Shown here: positions 16,978 through 25,576 of the stretch, in pieces
Numbering within the stretch: position 1 is the first letter of the stretch
Layout: the number at the start of each line of letters is the position of its first letter
NCBI GenBank assembly: GCA_018821985.1
Contig: JAHJKP010000048.1
Location: 1 to 64,000, forward strand
DNA: 64,000 nucleotides
Direction of reading: 5' to 3'
DNA from: Pseudomonadota bacterium
GTDB lineage: Bacteria > Desulfobacterota > Desulfobulbia > Desulfobulbales > Desulfocapsaceae
The notes under the pieces: generated by a model
The model's database searches: none
Seen by the model: the letters and a program-made list of their open reading frames with translations, nothing else
Told to the model about the DNA's origin: nothing
Made by a program: the position numbers and the translations under genes

Positions 16978-18855
16978 TCAGAATTCAATCCTAAAACTGC
17001 ACACTCCTTCTTCCACCCGGCTCTGTACCTTGTACCCGGAATGGTTAAAGATCGCCTGCATCCGCTTGTTATCACGCAGGACCTCGGCCGTGAATCCACT
17101 GATACCACTGGCCTTGGCAATGGTTATAAGATGGCGAAAAAGAAAACTGCCCAAGCCCTTATTCTGCCACTCATCCCGGATCACAAAAGCAACCTCGGCC
17201 CTGTTGGTGTGTTCATCCAGATAATAACGACCGACAGCAATGATATCATCACCATAAGCCTCAGGCAGGGTTCCGACAATGGCCACATCCTTGCGGTGAT
17301 CGACGTAAACAAAATTCTGGATCTGTTTCTGGCCGAATCGTTGATTATGACTCATAAACCGATAATAAAGGGTTTCCTTGGATAGGTCATAGAGCAGATC
17401 CCGCATCAACGGTTCATCGGTAGGATGAATAGGCCGGAAATTGACCTGGGTACCATTATCGAGCAGGAAGCTGGTCTTCATCACATCCTGGGAAGCGATC
17501 ACAAACCGCCCCTCCACATCGGCAAATTCCCGGCGGATATACCTGGCCTCAATGGCCTGTTTCAGGAGCTGTTCCCGATGATCAGGATGAGCAATGGAAA
17601 CGAGTGCCAGGGTCCGATCCTGGACGGATTTGCCATGCAGATAGGCCACCCCGTATTCAGTGACCACATAGTGAACAGTGCCCCGACTGACCACCACCCC
17701 GGAGCCGCTGCTCAAAGCGGCCACGATGCGTGATTTGCCGTCTCTGGTGGTGGCCGGCATGACGATCACAGCCCTGCCGCCCGGCGATCTGGCAGCTCCG
17801 CGGTTGAAGTCCACCTGGCCGCCGATCCCGGAATAGAAACTCCCCTCTTCGGAATCTGAACAGATCTGGCCGGTGAGATCAATCTCAAGTGCCATGTTGA
17901 TGGAGACCATCCGGTTCTGCCTGCCGATCACCGTGGAGTCATTGACATACTCCGTGGGCCGGAAGGAAAACAAGGGGTTATCATTGACATAATCGTAAAG
18001 TCTTTTGGTTCCCATGCAGAAGCTGGTGACAATCTTGCCCCGATCCGTGGATTTACGAGCCCCGCTCACCGCCCCCGACTCAATCAGCTCAATGATATCA
18101 TCGGTGATCAGTTCCGTGTGGATGCCTAGATCATGCTTGTCGTGCAGGGCATGCATCACCGCCTGGGGAACCCGGCCTACCCCGGGAACACGGCCCAGTC
18201 CGAACTCCACCGTGGCACCGCTCGGGACCAGGGCGGCCACCAGTTCGGCGATCCTGGCGCTCACCGCATGCACCGGTTGCGATACTCGCTCCAGCAGGGG
18301 CACGTCTGCCGGTACCAGGATATCAAGGTCAGCCACGTCAATCAGGCTGTCGCCGCGGGTCCATGGCATCTGCGGATTGACCTGGGCAATGACCAGCGAG
18401 GCGTTCTCGGCAGCAGCCCTGACAATATCAACGGAGACCCCGAGACTCATCTTGCCTCGGGCATCAGGCGGGGTCACCTGGATCAGGGCCACATCAAGGG
18501 GCAGCTGTCCGGAATTAAAGAGCCCCGGGATGTCCGACATGAGAATGGGGGTATAGTCGCCCCTGCCCTCCTGAAACAGCTCGCGGACATTATGACCGAT
18601 GAAAAAGGAATTGACCTTGAAGCAGTCGGCGTATTTCCGGTCGGCATAGGGGGCATCACCCTTGGTCAGAAGCTCGATGATCTCCACATCGGCAAGCGTT
18701 CCCGCCATGTCGGTCATGGCCTGCACCAGCACGGTGGGTTCACCACAACCAGTACCAAGGAAGACCCGGTGTCCGGAGCGGACAGAGGCCATGGCCTTCT
18801 TCGGGGTCATGATCATATCCTTGTAGGTCTCTTTCCAGTTCACATCATATTCCAT
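16978..18855 (-). CDS. Acetyl-CoA hydrolase/transferase fused to a GNAT acetyltransferase
   Basis: This 625-residue protein has two parts. Residues 1 to about 460 form an acetyl-CoA hydrolase/CoA-transferase (class I, 4-hydroxybutyrate/butyryl-CoA:acetate transferase-like), with an acidic SDSEEGSFYSGIGGQVDF stretch where the catalytic glutamate would be expected. Residues about 470-625 form a GNAT domain with the acetyl-CoA binding loop QNKGLG in VIRDEWQNKGLGSFLF. The ATG at 18855 has AAGGAG 7 bp upstream; a longer frame to 18882 lacks one. The first domain should move CoA between acyl groups; the GNAT domain may acetylate lysines on a partner enzyme or on itself (inference). It lies 99 bp downstream of the ADP-forming acetyl-CoA synthetase. 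Confidence 0.88.
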   Translation of the reverse strand: MEYDVNWKETYKDMIMTPKKAMASVRSGHRVFLGTGCGEPTVLVQAMTDMAGTLADVEIIELLTKGDAPYADRKYADCFKVNSFFIGHNVRELFQEGRGDYTPILMSDIPGLFNSGQLPLDVALIQVTPPDARGKMSLGVSVDIVRAAAENASLVIAQVNPQMPWTRGDSLIDVADLDILVPADVPLLERVSQPVHAVSARIAELVAALVPSGATVEFGLGRVPGVGRVPQAVMHALHDKHDLGIHTELITDDIIELIESGAVSGARKSTDRGKIVTSFCMGTKRLYDYVNDNPLFSFRPTEYVNDSTVIGRQNRMVSINMALEIDLTGQICSDSEEGSFYSGIGGQVDFNRGAARSPGGRAVIVMPATTRDGKSRIVAALSSGSGVVVSRGTVHYVVTEYGVAYLHGKSVQDRTLALVSIAHPDHREQLLKQAIEARYIRREFADVEGRFVIASQDVMKTSFLLDNGTQVNFRPIHPTDEPLMRDLLYDLSKETLYYRFMSHNQRFGQKQIQNFVYVDHRKDVAIVGTLPEAYGDDIIAVGRYYLDEHTNRAEVAFVIRDEWQNKGLGSFLFRHLITIAKASGISGFTAEVLRDNKRMQAIFNHSGYKVQSRVEEGVCSFRIEF

Positions 18856-18954
18856 GGTTTTCTCCTTAGGTGCCGTTACCAAAAGAGCAAGGGCTTTTTC
18901 CAGATCTTTTGGTTTACGCCACCTTATGCCGCTGACGACATTGTATCGTTATAC

Positions 18955-21075
18955 TTATGCTTTGACGACGGCCTCCGCGGGCAAGGCAGCCAGGGTCATG
19001 CGCGCATCCGCCACCACCGGCTCGGAACCAACTTCTCCGACAATAAACGGATTGATGTCAAGTTCCAGGATCTGCGGGAAATCGGTGGTCAACTGGCTGA
19101 TCCGCTGCAGACCGGAAGCAATGGCCGTGATATCAACCCCCTTCTGCCCGCGCTTGCCTTCAAGCATGGCATAGGAACGGGTAGATTTCAGCATCTGGAT
19201 GGCCTCCTCTTCAGTGATCGGGGCCAGATGGAAGGTCACATCCTTCATCACCTCAACAAAGATGCCACCCAGACCAAACATGAGCATGGGCCCGAACTGG
19301 GGATCACGAGTCATGCCGATGATAATCTCCAATCCTTTCTTAGCCATCTGTTCCACATAGATGCCTTCAATCAAGGCATCCGGCATCCGCTTGCGGATCT
19401 TCAGCATCATCAGGTCATAGGCATCGCTGACTTCCTCACCATTCGCCCTGTTGAGTTGCACCCCCCCGATATCGCTTTTATGGATAATATGGGGAGAAAC
19501 GATCTTCATGGCCACGGGATAGCCGACACGCTCGGCTATCTCCACGGCTTCCTCAGCACTGCCGGCCAGAGCCCCTTCCTGCACCCGGAAGCCGTAGGCC
19601 CCGAGGATATCTTTTCCTTTCTCCTCGCCCAGCTGAAGCATACCGGTGCGCTGACGGCGACTGATGATGCGTTCCACACGCCTCCTGTTCACCCGGAACC
19701 TGGTCACCAGACGCGGCGGCCGCTGTTTCCAGGCCGCATATTCCACCATCCCTTTCAGGGCCGAAACGGCCCGTTCCGGCGATTCATAATCAGGAAGTCC
19801 AGCAGCTGCAAGTTCCTTACGCCCCGGCATCACGTCCCGCCCCCCCATGAACGAGGCCACCACCGGTTTGGAACCGTCAAGGGCCCGGGCAATGGCAATG
19901 GCCGTCTCTGCCGGTCTTGTCATGGCCTGGGGGGTGAGGATTACCAGGATGGCATCAACAGACGGATCGGTCTGAGCCGCCTCAATGGCCGCCACATAGC
20001 GCTCGGGATCGGCATCACCCAGCACGTCAATCGGGTTGCCGACGCTTGCCGCCTGCGGCAGTTGTGCCCGAAGCGCGGTGGCCGTATTGCGGTCAAGTTC
20101 CGCCACCTGCATCCCTGCCTTTTCCACCGCGTCGGCAGCCATGGTTCCAGGGCCGCCGGCATTAGTAACAATGAGAATCCGGTTTCCCTTGGGCAGCGGC
20201 TGCATGGACAGGGCGGTGGCATAATCAAAGAGGGCATCAAAGGTGTCGGCCCGTACCACACCTGAGCGTTTGAAGGCCGCACCATAGGCGGTATCCACCC
20301 CGGCCAGCACTCCGGTATGCGACGCAGCCGCCTTCAGACCGGCGGCCGTAGTTCCTGATTTAAGGATAATCACCGGTTTGCGGGTAGCGGCCTCTTCCGC
20401 CGCCTTGACAAAATTATTGCCGGTGGCAATATCCTCGAGATAGCCGACAATAACCTTGGTCTGCTCATCCTGGGCAAGATATGAGAGCAGGTCAACCTCG
20501 GAGATATCCGCTTTGTTGCCGATGCTGATCAGCTTGGCCAGTCCCAGATGTCTGCCCACAGCCAGATCCAGCATGGCGGTACACAGAGCCCCTGATTGGG
20601 AAAAAATAGAGATCCCGCCGGGGTCCGGCATCCGGCCTGCAAAAGAGGCATTGAGCCTGGCCTCCGTATTGATCAGGCCCAGACAGTTTGGCCCCAAGAC
20701 CCGGACATTGTGACGTTGACAGAGTGCAGCCATCTTCTTTTCCCGGGCCAGCCCTTCCGGTCCGGTCTCCCGAAAGCCGGCAGTAATGACAATAATCGCC
20801 TTGGTTTTAGCCTGGATACTGTCTTCCACCGCCGCTATAACCTTGGCCTGCGGCACCACTATCACGGTCAGGTCAATCTCTTTACCCCAGGCCGCAAGGG
20901 AGGGGTAACAAGGCAGATCAAAGAGAGTATCAACTGCCGGATTCACCGGGACAATAACCCCGGGAAATCCATCCTGCACCAGATTAGCCAGGATATCATG
21001 ACCAACCTTGCCCGGACTTCTAGAGGCACCGATCACCGCCACCGACTTAGGGCGAAAAAGGACATCAAGACTCAT
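18955..21075 (-). CDS. ADP-forming acetyl-CoA synthetase, fused alpha-beta subunits
   Basis: A 706-residue acetate-CoA ligase (ADP-forming) that makes acetate and ATP from acetyl-CoA, or the reverse. The CoA-binding domain begins PKSVAVIGASRSPGKVG; the ligase domain contains SHTG (about residue 255), the expected phospho-histidine site. The C-terminal half is an ATP-grasp domain (VGYPVAMKIVSPHIIHKSDIGGV region). Alpha and beta parts are joined, as in many bacteria. AGGAG precedes the ATG. This gene, the CoA-transferase/GNAT fusion and the AcuB-like gene upstream share a strand with gaps of about 100 bp. The Pat/PatZ protein acetyltransferases use a related but inactive synthetase domain; here no GNAT domain is attached. 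Confidence 0.92.
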   Translation of the reverse strand: MSLDVLFRPKSVAVIGASRSPGKVGHDILANLVQDGFPGVIVPVNPAVDTLFDLPCYPSLAAWGKEIDLTVIVVPQAKVIAAVEDSIQAKTKAIIVITAGFRETGPEGLAREKKMAALCQRHNVRVLGPNCLGLINTEARLNASFAGRMPDPGGISIFSQSGALCTAMLDLAVGRHLGLAKLISIGNKADISEVDLLSYLAQDEQTKVIVGYLEDIATGNNFVKAAEEAATRKPVIILKSGTTAAGLKAAASHTGVLAGVDTAYGAAFKRSGVVRADTFDALFDYATALSMQPLPKGNRILIVTNAGGPGTMAADAVEKAGMQVAELDRNTATALRAQLPQAASVGNPIDVLGDADPERYVAAIEAAQTDPSVDAILVILTPQAMTRPAETAIAIARALDGSKPVVASFMGGRDVMPGRKELAAAGLPDYESPERAVSALKGMVEYAAWKQRPPRLVTRFRVNRRRVERIISRRQRTGMLQLGEEKGKDILGAYGFRVQEGALAGSAEEAVEIAERVGYPVAMKIVSPHIIHKSDIGGVQLNRANGEEVSDAYDLMMLKIRKRMPDALIEGIYVEQMAKKGLEIIIGMTRDPQFGPMLMFGLGGIFVEVMKDVTFHLAPITEEEAIQMLKSTRSYAMLEGKRGQKGVDITAIASGLQRISQLTTDFPQILELDINPFIVGEVGSEPVVADARMTLAALPAEAVVKA

Positions 21076-21172
21076 GTCAGCTCCTAAAATAAATTAACAT
21101 TGAAAATATTACGTAAAAAAAGTTCTATCAGAGAAAAATCCCCAATAGCACGTCTGTAAGATATCCATCTCA

Positions 21173-21808
21173 TCACAGGGCCGGATGGATTCCGGCCTCA
21201 CGCAACAGGGTCACGACTGAGGCGATCTTGTAGGTGTTTAGACGGAGATAGATCCGATTGCCATTCTCGATATCGTGAATGCGCAACAGACGGGTAAAAG
21301 GAATTTCATGATGTTCAAGCAGGGTGACGATTCTGGTCATCAGGCCGATCTGGCCGTCGTCTTCAATACCGAGGAGTACCGACCCCTTTTCCCCCACACC
21401 GAAAAGCTCCTTATAGGCGGTAAGCAGATCCCTGCTGGAAAAAATGCCAACCAGCTGGCCATCTTCAAGGACTGGCAGCGCCCCCACACCCTCGCGATCA
21501 AAAAGGAGCAGGGCATCATCAAGGGTCGATTCGGGGGTCAGGCCAATACACTCGGTACTCATGACATCCACCACCGTCGTTTTCTCCACCCGTGCATAGG
21601 CCTGCAGGCGTTCACTTTCAGAAAGCACCGAAGAAGGATAGGCCGAACGCAGATCGCGGTCAGTAATCATCCCCACCAATTGTCCTTGTCTATCCACCAC
21701 CGGCAGATGGCGAAAATGATTTTCATTCAATAAACGCCTGGCCTCAGGAAGCGTCATCTCAGGCGTTGCCGTCAACGGTTCTCGGATCATATATCTGGAA
21801 ATATACAT
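21173..21808 (-). CDS. acuB: AcuB-like CBS-CBS-ACT domain protein
   Basis: A protein of 211 residues with two CBS domains (about 8-60 and 75-130) and a C-terminal ACT domain (about 140-211), the AcuB arrangement. CBS pairs usually bind adenine nucleotides and ACT domains bind small ligands such as amino acids, so it is likely an allosteric sensor. The gene lies 97 bp upstream of the acetyl-CoA synthetase and 66 bp downstream of the AcuC-like deacetylase. In Bacillus, acuB sits between acuA and acuC, which control acetyl-CoA synthetase by acetylation. The symbol rests on architecture and neighbours. The ribosome site is weak. Confidence 0.75.
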   Translation of the reverse strand: MYISRYMIREPLTATPEMTLPEARRLLNENHFRHLPVVDRQGQLVGMITDRDLRSAYPSSVLSESERLQAYARVEKTTVVDVMSTECIGLTPESTLDDALLLFDREGVGALPVLEDGQLVGIFSSRDLLTAYKELFGVGEKGSVLLGIEDDGQIGLMTRIVTLLEHHEIPFTRLLRIHDIENGNRIYLRLNTYKIASVVTLLREAGIHPAL

Positions 21809-21874
21809 GGCATCTATTCAGAAAAAGTTAGAGTTCAATAATTTCATCGGAATGAAATCTTATTCAGTGAAAAA

Positions 21875-22831
21875 TCACCGGGCCAATAATCCCTGCACAT
21901 ACGCCTCAACCGACTCTCCCAGCACTGTCAGTTCGTAGCCTCCCTCGAGGATGGAAAGCAATCTGCCACAGCAGTAAAGATTACTCCAGTTGCGGACACT
22001 CTCTCCTATCTTTTCAAATATCTCTGTCGAATAGTGCAGCCCCGACATTTCATCAGCTCGATGGCCGTCAAATCCGGCCGCCACAATCATGGCATCCGGC
22101 TGCCACTGAGCAATCTTTTCTTCCACCGCAGGGAGCAGCGCCAGAATCTGGGCATCGCCTGCACCGGGAGAGAGCGGCAGGTTGAGAATGGAACCGCGAC
22201 CAGCGCCAAAACCTTTTTCATCCGCATAGCCGGTTCCAGGATAGCTGAAGCTGGGGTGCTCATGGATGCTGACATACAAGGAATCCACATCCTGCTCAAA
22301 GGCCGACTGAATCCCGTTGCCATGATGGGCATCAAAATCAAAGACCACTATGCGTTTGCGGCCATAGTGCTGCTGCCAGTAGCGAGCCGCCACCACACAG
22401 TTGTTGAAAAAACAGAAACCAAAGGGTCTGATCCGTTCGGCATGATGCCCTGGCGGACGTACCAGACAAAAACCTTGTTGCGTCTGACCTTCCTCCAGCA
22501 GATCGATGGCGATAAGCCCGGCACCAGCAGCCAGAGATGCCACCTCATAGGAATCATAGCCGATCTGGTTATCAGGATGATCAATAAAGGTCTTACCCGA
22601 AAGAACCGCCTCTTCAAAACGAAAGAGCCACGCCTCTTCATGAACCGCCATCAGCCATTGCCTCTCTGCCGGACGGCTCGCATGCAGCTCCAGAAGAGAA
22701 AAGCAGTCGCTCTGTTCCAGGGTGGAAAGAATGGCCTGAAGTCGGGCCGGAATTTCGGGATGATCACCACCCGTATCGTGCTCCAGAAAACGGGAATCGG
22801 TGATGAGTGTGAGCAATGAGGGGAGATGCAT
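21875..22831 (-). CDS. acuC: AcuC-like histone deacetylase-family protein
   Basis: A 318-residue zinc-dependent deacetylase fold (arginase/deacetylase superfamily). Active-site features are present: RPPGHHAE with H129/H130, zinc ligands D167 and H169 in FDFDAHHGNG, and D255 in AAGFDGH. Family members remove acetyl groups from lysine or polyamines; AcuC of Bacillus deacetylates acetyl-CoA synthetase. The ATG at 22831 is preceded by AGG 6 bp upstream; the longer frame from 22861 has no ribosome site. It leads the run AcuC, AcuB, acetyl-CoA synthetase, CoA-transferase/GNAT, so an acetylation-control role is a fair inference. Confidence 0.85.
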   Translation of the reverse strand: MHLPSLLTLITDSRFLEHDTGGDHPEIPARLQAILSTLEQSDCFSLLELHASRPAERQWLMAVHEEAWLFRFEEAVLSGKTFIDHPDNQIGYDSYEVASLAAGAGLIAIDLLEEGQTQQGFCLVRPPGHHAERIRPFGFCFFNNCVVAARYWQQHYGRKRIVVFDFDAHHGNGIQSAFEQDVDSLYVSIHEHPSFSYPGTGYADEKGFGAGRGSILNLPLSPGAGDAQILALLPAVEEKIAQWQPDAMIVAAGFDGHRADEMSGLHYSTEIFEKIGESVRNWSNLYCCGRLLSILEGGYELTVLGESVEAYVQGLLAR

Positions 22832-22973
22832 AATTACCTGAGAGGAAAGATCATGAAACAAACGGATGTTGAATAATTCCTTTCTTTTGGTGTATCCTGC
22901 TGTTTAAACGATGTCAAATGGTATTCATTCTCTTCCCGGACACCTTCAAAATGCAGACAGGAGCACATTCCTC

Positions 22974-23231
22974 ATGATCCATATTACCCTCTATCGTTCA
23001 GCCCTTTGACCACGGTGCCATATGGCCCGTAAAACTCTGTATGAGTTAATTGACAACAAGCCTGAAATAGACGTTGAAGAAGTAGATATTATCACCAACC
23101 CCGTGCGGGTGTGGAAGGATGGTATTCGCTTTATTCCTACCCTGAAGAGTGGTGACAAGACCCTGAGCGGCGTCTTTCTCAGCCGCATGGAGATTCAGAA
23201 CTTTTTAAAAGAGGCAGGTCTGCAGCTATAG
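22974..23231 (+). CDS. Thioredoxin/glutaredoxin-fold selenoprotein with a U-x-x-C active site (in-frame TGA)
   Basis: Read from the ATG at 22974, which has AGGAG 10 bp upstream, the frame is open for 85 codons except for one TGA at 23007-23009. Decoded as selenocysteine, residues 9-15 become S-A-L-U-P-R-C, with Sec12 and Cys15 in the place of the CxxC pair of a thioredoxin fold. A first beta strand (IHITLYRS) precedes the motif, a helix follows, and IPTL near residue 55 supplies the usual cis-proline. Starting at 23022 instead would remove the first strand and the active site. A hairpin at 23033-23047 could act as the SECIS. The gene is divergent from the deacetylase. Function is presumably thiol-disulfide or peroxide chemistry; the substrate is unknown. 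Confidence 0.8.
23033..23047 (+). promoter_or_regulatory. Candidate bacterial SECIS hairpin
   Basis: AACTC (23033-23037) pairs perfectly with GAGTT (23043-23047) around the loop TGTAT. The loop contains a G-U pair of bases about 30 nt after the TGA, inside the range usual for bacterial SECIS elements. A second candidate, nearer the TGA, is the stem at 23012-23030 around ATAT with a bulged T. Confidence 0.5.
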
Positions 23232-23277
23232 GGGAATCTTATTCCGATGAACGAGCCCTTTGGATCACCTTTTCCGG

Positions 23278-23595
23278 TCAAAAAGGAGGGGCAATGGTGA
23301 CCAGGATTCGCATATCGGTATCGGCCTTAACCCCATGCGGCTCGTTAATATCACTGACCAGGATATCTCCGGCCGCGGCAGGGAGAGCTGTCTCATTTTC
23401 TCCCAGAAACTGACCGCTGCCCTCAATGACCTGAATACTCACCTGACCGTCCGCGGGATGACGGTGCACCGGGAAGATCTGCCCCGCCTGCAGATTGAAA
23501 TTCAAGATCCTGAAATAGGGTGAATCGTGGAGCAGAAACCGTTTTAATCCTTTCTCTTCAAAGACCCTGGACTCGGCCAGATGGATCATCTTCAT
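23278..23595 (-). CDS. Small cupin-domain protein
   Basis: A protein of 105 residues forming a single cupin barrel. Motif 1 appears as PVHRHPADGQVSIQVIEG and motif 2 as EPHGVKA; the metal-binding histidines HxH and the later H are present. The start at 23595 has AAGGAG 6 bp upstream. Small cupins of this type include sugar isomerases, dioxygenases and sensors, and the substrate cannot be assigned. The gene converges with the selenoprotein gene and lies 66 bp upstream of the leuA start-to-end unit's 3' end on the same strand. Confidence 0.75.
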   Translation of the reverse strand: MKMIHLAESRVFEEKGLKRFLLHDSPYFRILNFNLQAGQIFPVHRHPADGQVSIQVIEGSGQFLGENETALPAAAGDILVSDINEPHGVKADTDMRILVTIAPPF

Positions 23596-23660
23596 ATATT
23601 TCTCCTTACAAACATCTTGATTTTTTTTGGACAATAAGAGACCACTTTATAAGCTGCTCA

Positions 23661-25349
23661 TCATGAAACATGGGCAGCCCGATTCAGGCTGCAGAGCGTC
23701 GCCTTGATCGAGGCAATAATAATATCCGTATCCACCCCAGCTCCCCAGAATTTCCTACCGTCCGGATATTCCGTCTCGATATAGGCCACGGCCTTGGAGC
23801 TGGAGCCCTTGGTCAGGGCATGTTCATGATAACCGCAAAGGCTAAATTCACAACCAAGCCCCTGTTTGAGAGCCTCGCAGAAAGCGTCCAGCGGACCGTT
23901 ACCGATAGCCGATACGGTTCGAGATTCACCATTGACACTGATAACGGCCTCAACATCGGCTGTGGAGCGCTCTTCATCGGCATCCACGTGCCGTTTCAGG
24001 ACATTAAAACTCGTCAGAGCATAGGGCCGGACGACAGTCAGATATTCCTTTTTAAAGGCGTCCCAGACCTCAGCCAGTTGCAATTCCCGACCCTCACGGT
24101 CAGTGAGTTTCTGGATGACCCCCCCAAATTCAGGGTGCATCTCTTTAGGCATCTTGAAACCAAACTCCCGGTCCATGATCCAGGCAACCCCACCCTTGCC
24201 CGACTGACTGTTGATCCTGATAATGGATTCATAGCTCCGCCCCACATCCCTGGGATCAATGGGCAAATAAGGAACAGCCCATATACCGTCAGCTGAGGCG
24301 TCACAGGCGTTCATCCCCTTGTTGATGGCATCCTGATGGGAACCGGAAAAGGCGGTATAGACCAGCTCACCGGCATAGGGATGACGGACATGCACCGGGA
24401 TCCTGGTCACCCGTTCGGAGACATCGATCACCCTGTTGATATCATGGAGATCGAGCCCCGGGTTGATGCCCTGGGTAAACATATTCAGTGCCAGGGTAAT
24501 AAGATCGACGTTGCCGGTACGCTCCCCGTTGCCAAACAGGGTTCCCTCTACCCGATCACCGCCGGCCATCAACGCCAGCTCAGTGGCCGCAACTGCGCAT
24601 CCACGATCATTGTGGGCATGGAGACTGATAATGACGCAATCCCGGTGCTTCATATGCCCACAGAACCATTCGATCTGATCGGCATAGACATTGGGCGTTG
24701 CCATCTCTACCGTGGCCGGCAGGTTAATGATCACCGGCCTCTCAGGGGTCGGCTCCCATACTCCCATGACCGCCTCGCAGATCTCGAGGGCAAAGTCAAG
24801 CTCAGTTCCGGTGAAGCTTTCAGGAGAATATTCATAACGAAAAGAGGTCTCAGGATAGAGTGCCGCCTCCTGCCGAATTATCCGTGCCCCCTCAATGGCA
24901 AGGGCGACAATCTCCGCCCTGTTCTTCTGAAAAACGATACGCCGCTGGAGGGTGGAGGTGGAATTGTAGAGATGAACCACCGCCTGTTTTGCCCCTTTCA
25001 GGGCCTCAAAGCTCCTCTTGATGAGATGTTCACGGGCCGGGGTCAGGATCTGAATGGTCACATCTTCGGGTATCAGCTCCCGTTCAATAAGAATCCTGGA
25101 AAAATCAAACTCCACCTGTGAAGCCGAGGGAAAGCCAATCTCAATCTCCTTGAATCCGATATCCACCAACAGTTGAAAAAGCTCCAGTTTCTCCTCAAGA
25201 TTCATAGGCTGAACCAGGGCCTGATTGCCGTCACGTAGATCAACACTGCACCAGTCAGGGGCCTTGGTGATTGTTTTTCCAGGCCAGGTACGGGTTGGCA
25301 GATCAAACCGGGGATAGGGGCGATACTTTTTCACTGAATCAGGATTCAT
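23661..25349 (-). CDS. leuA: 2-isopropylmalate synthase, long (type 2) form
   Basis: A 562-residue enzyme that condenses acetyl-CoA with 2-oxoisovalerate in the first step of leucine synthesis. The N terminus with PDWCSVDLRDGNQALVQP and the length mark the long form known from actinobacteria and fungi. The TIM-barrel metal site is seen in SLHAHND, and the C-terminal leucine-sensing domain begins near residue 440. The ATG at 25349 has GGAG 10 bp upstream; the in-frame TTG at 25358 is too close to it. A leader with six Leu codons and a terminator lie upstream, so leucine-dependent attenuation is likely. It is divergent from ilvBN. Confidence 0.95.
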   Translation of the reverse strand: MNPDSVKKYRPYPRFDLPTRTWPGKTITKAPDWCSVDLRDGNQALVQPMNLEEKLELFQLLVDIGFKEIEIGFPSASQVEFDFSRILIERELIPEDVTIQILTPAREHLIKRSFEALKGAKQAVVHLYNSTSTLQRRIVFQKNRAEIVALAIEGARIIRQEAALYPETSFRYEYSPESFTGTELDFALEICEAVMGVWEPTPERPVIINLPATVEMATPNVYADQIEWFCGHMKHRDCVIISLHAHNDRGCAVAATELALMAGGDRVEGTLFGNGERTGNVDLITLALNMFTQGINPGLDLHDINRVIDVSERVTRIPVHVRHPYAGELVYTAFSGSHQDAINKGMNACDASADGIWAVPYLPIDPRDVGRSYESIIRINSQSGKGGVAWIMDREFGFKMPKEMHPEFGGVIQKLTDREGRELQLAEVWDAFKKEYLTVVRPYALTSFNVLKRHVDADEERSTADVEAVISVNGESRTVSAIGNGPLDAFCEALKQGLGCEFSLCGYHEHALTKGSSSKAVAYIETEYPDGRKFWGAGVDTDIIIASIKATLCSLNRAAHVS

Positions 25350-25380
25350 GACCTTCAAACTCCTTTTTTGAGATAATTAT

Positions 25381-25441
25381 TAGGAGTCGTTACGAAATAA
25401 CCATTACATTTCTAAGCATTTCGCTACGGCTCCTTATGCCG
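25381..25441 (-). repeat. Dispersed 62-bp inverted-repeat element, copy A
   Basis: Read on the minus strand, it runs from CGGCATAAGGAGCCGTAGCG to GTAACGACTCCTA, and the arms GGAGCCGTAGCGAAAT and ATTTCGTAACGACTCC are imperfect inverted copies. It shares AAATGTAATGGTTATTTC exactly with copy B. It sits in the leuA leader, between the attenuator terminator and the leuA start. Confidence 0.7.
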
Positions 25442-25520
25442 TCTTGTCCACCCGGAAGATGACATTAAAACCAATACTATTATGTTCAAACGGCGTGGCC
25501 TGCAAAACCCACGGACAAAT

Positions 25521-25551
25521 AAAAAAGGCCGGGGTTTTGAACCGCGGCCTT
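25521..25551 (-). terminator. Attenuator terminator in the leuA leader
   Basis: On the minus strand, AAGGCCG pairs with CGGCCTT around a short loop, with further pairing of GGTT and AACC inside, followed by TTTTT. It lies 26 bp past the stop of the Leu-rich leader peptide and about 170 bp before leuA. Confidence 0.8.
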
Positions 25552-25576
25552 AGGATTTACTATTATTTGCGAACAA

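Noticed and set aside
18133-20265. A 710-codon open frame on the plus strand, antisense to the CoA-transferase/GNAT and acetyl-CoA synthetase genes.
   Set aside because: It runs opposite two clear enzyme genes and their gap, has low-complexity His/Gly/Gln-rich composition and no recognisable domain. It is a by-product of codon bias on the coding strand.
23022-23231. The conventional 69-residue gene starting at ATG 23022.
   Set aside because: It lacks a ribosome site and would begin after the active-site motif of its own fold; the longer frame through TGA explains the sequence better.
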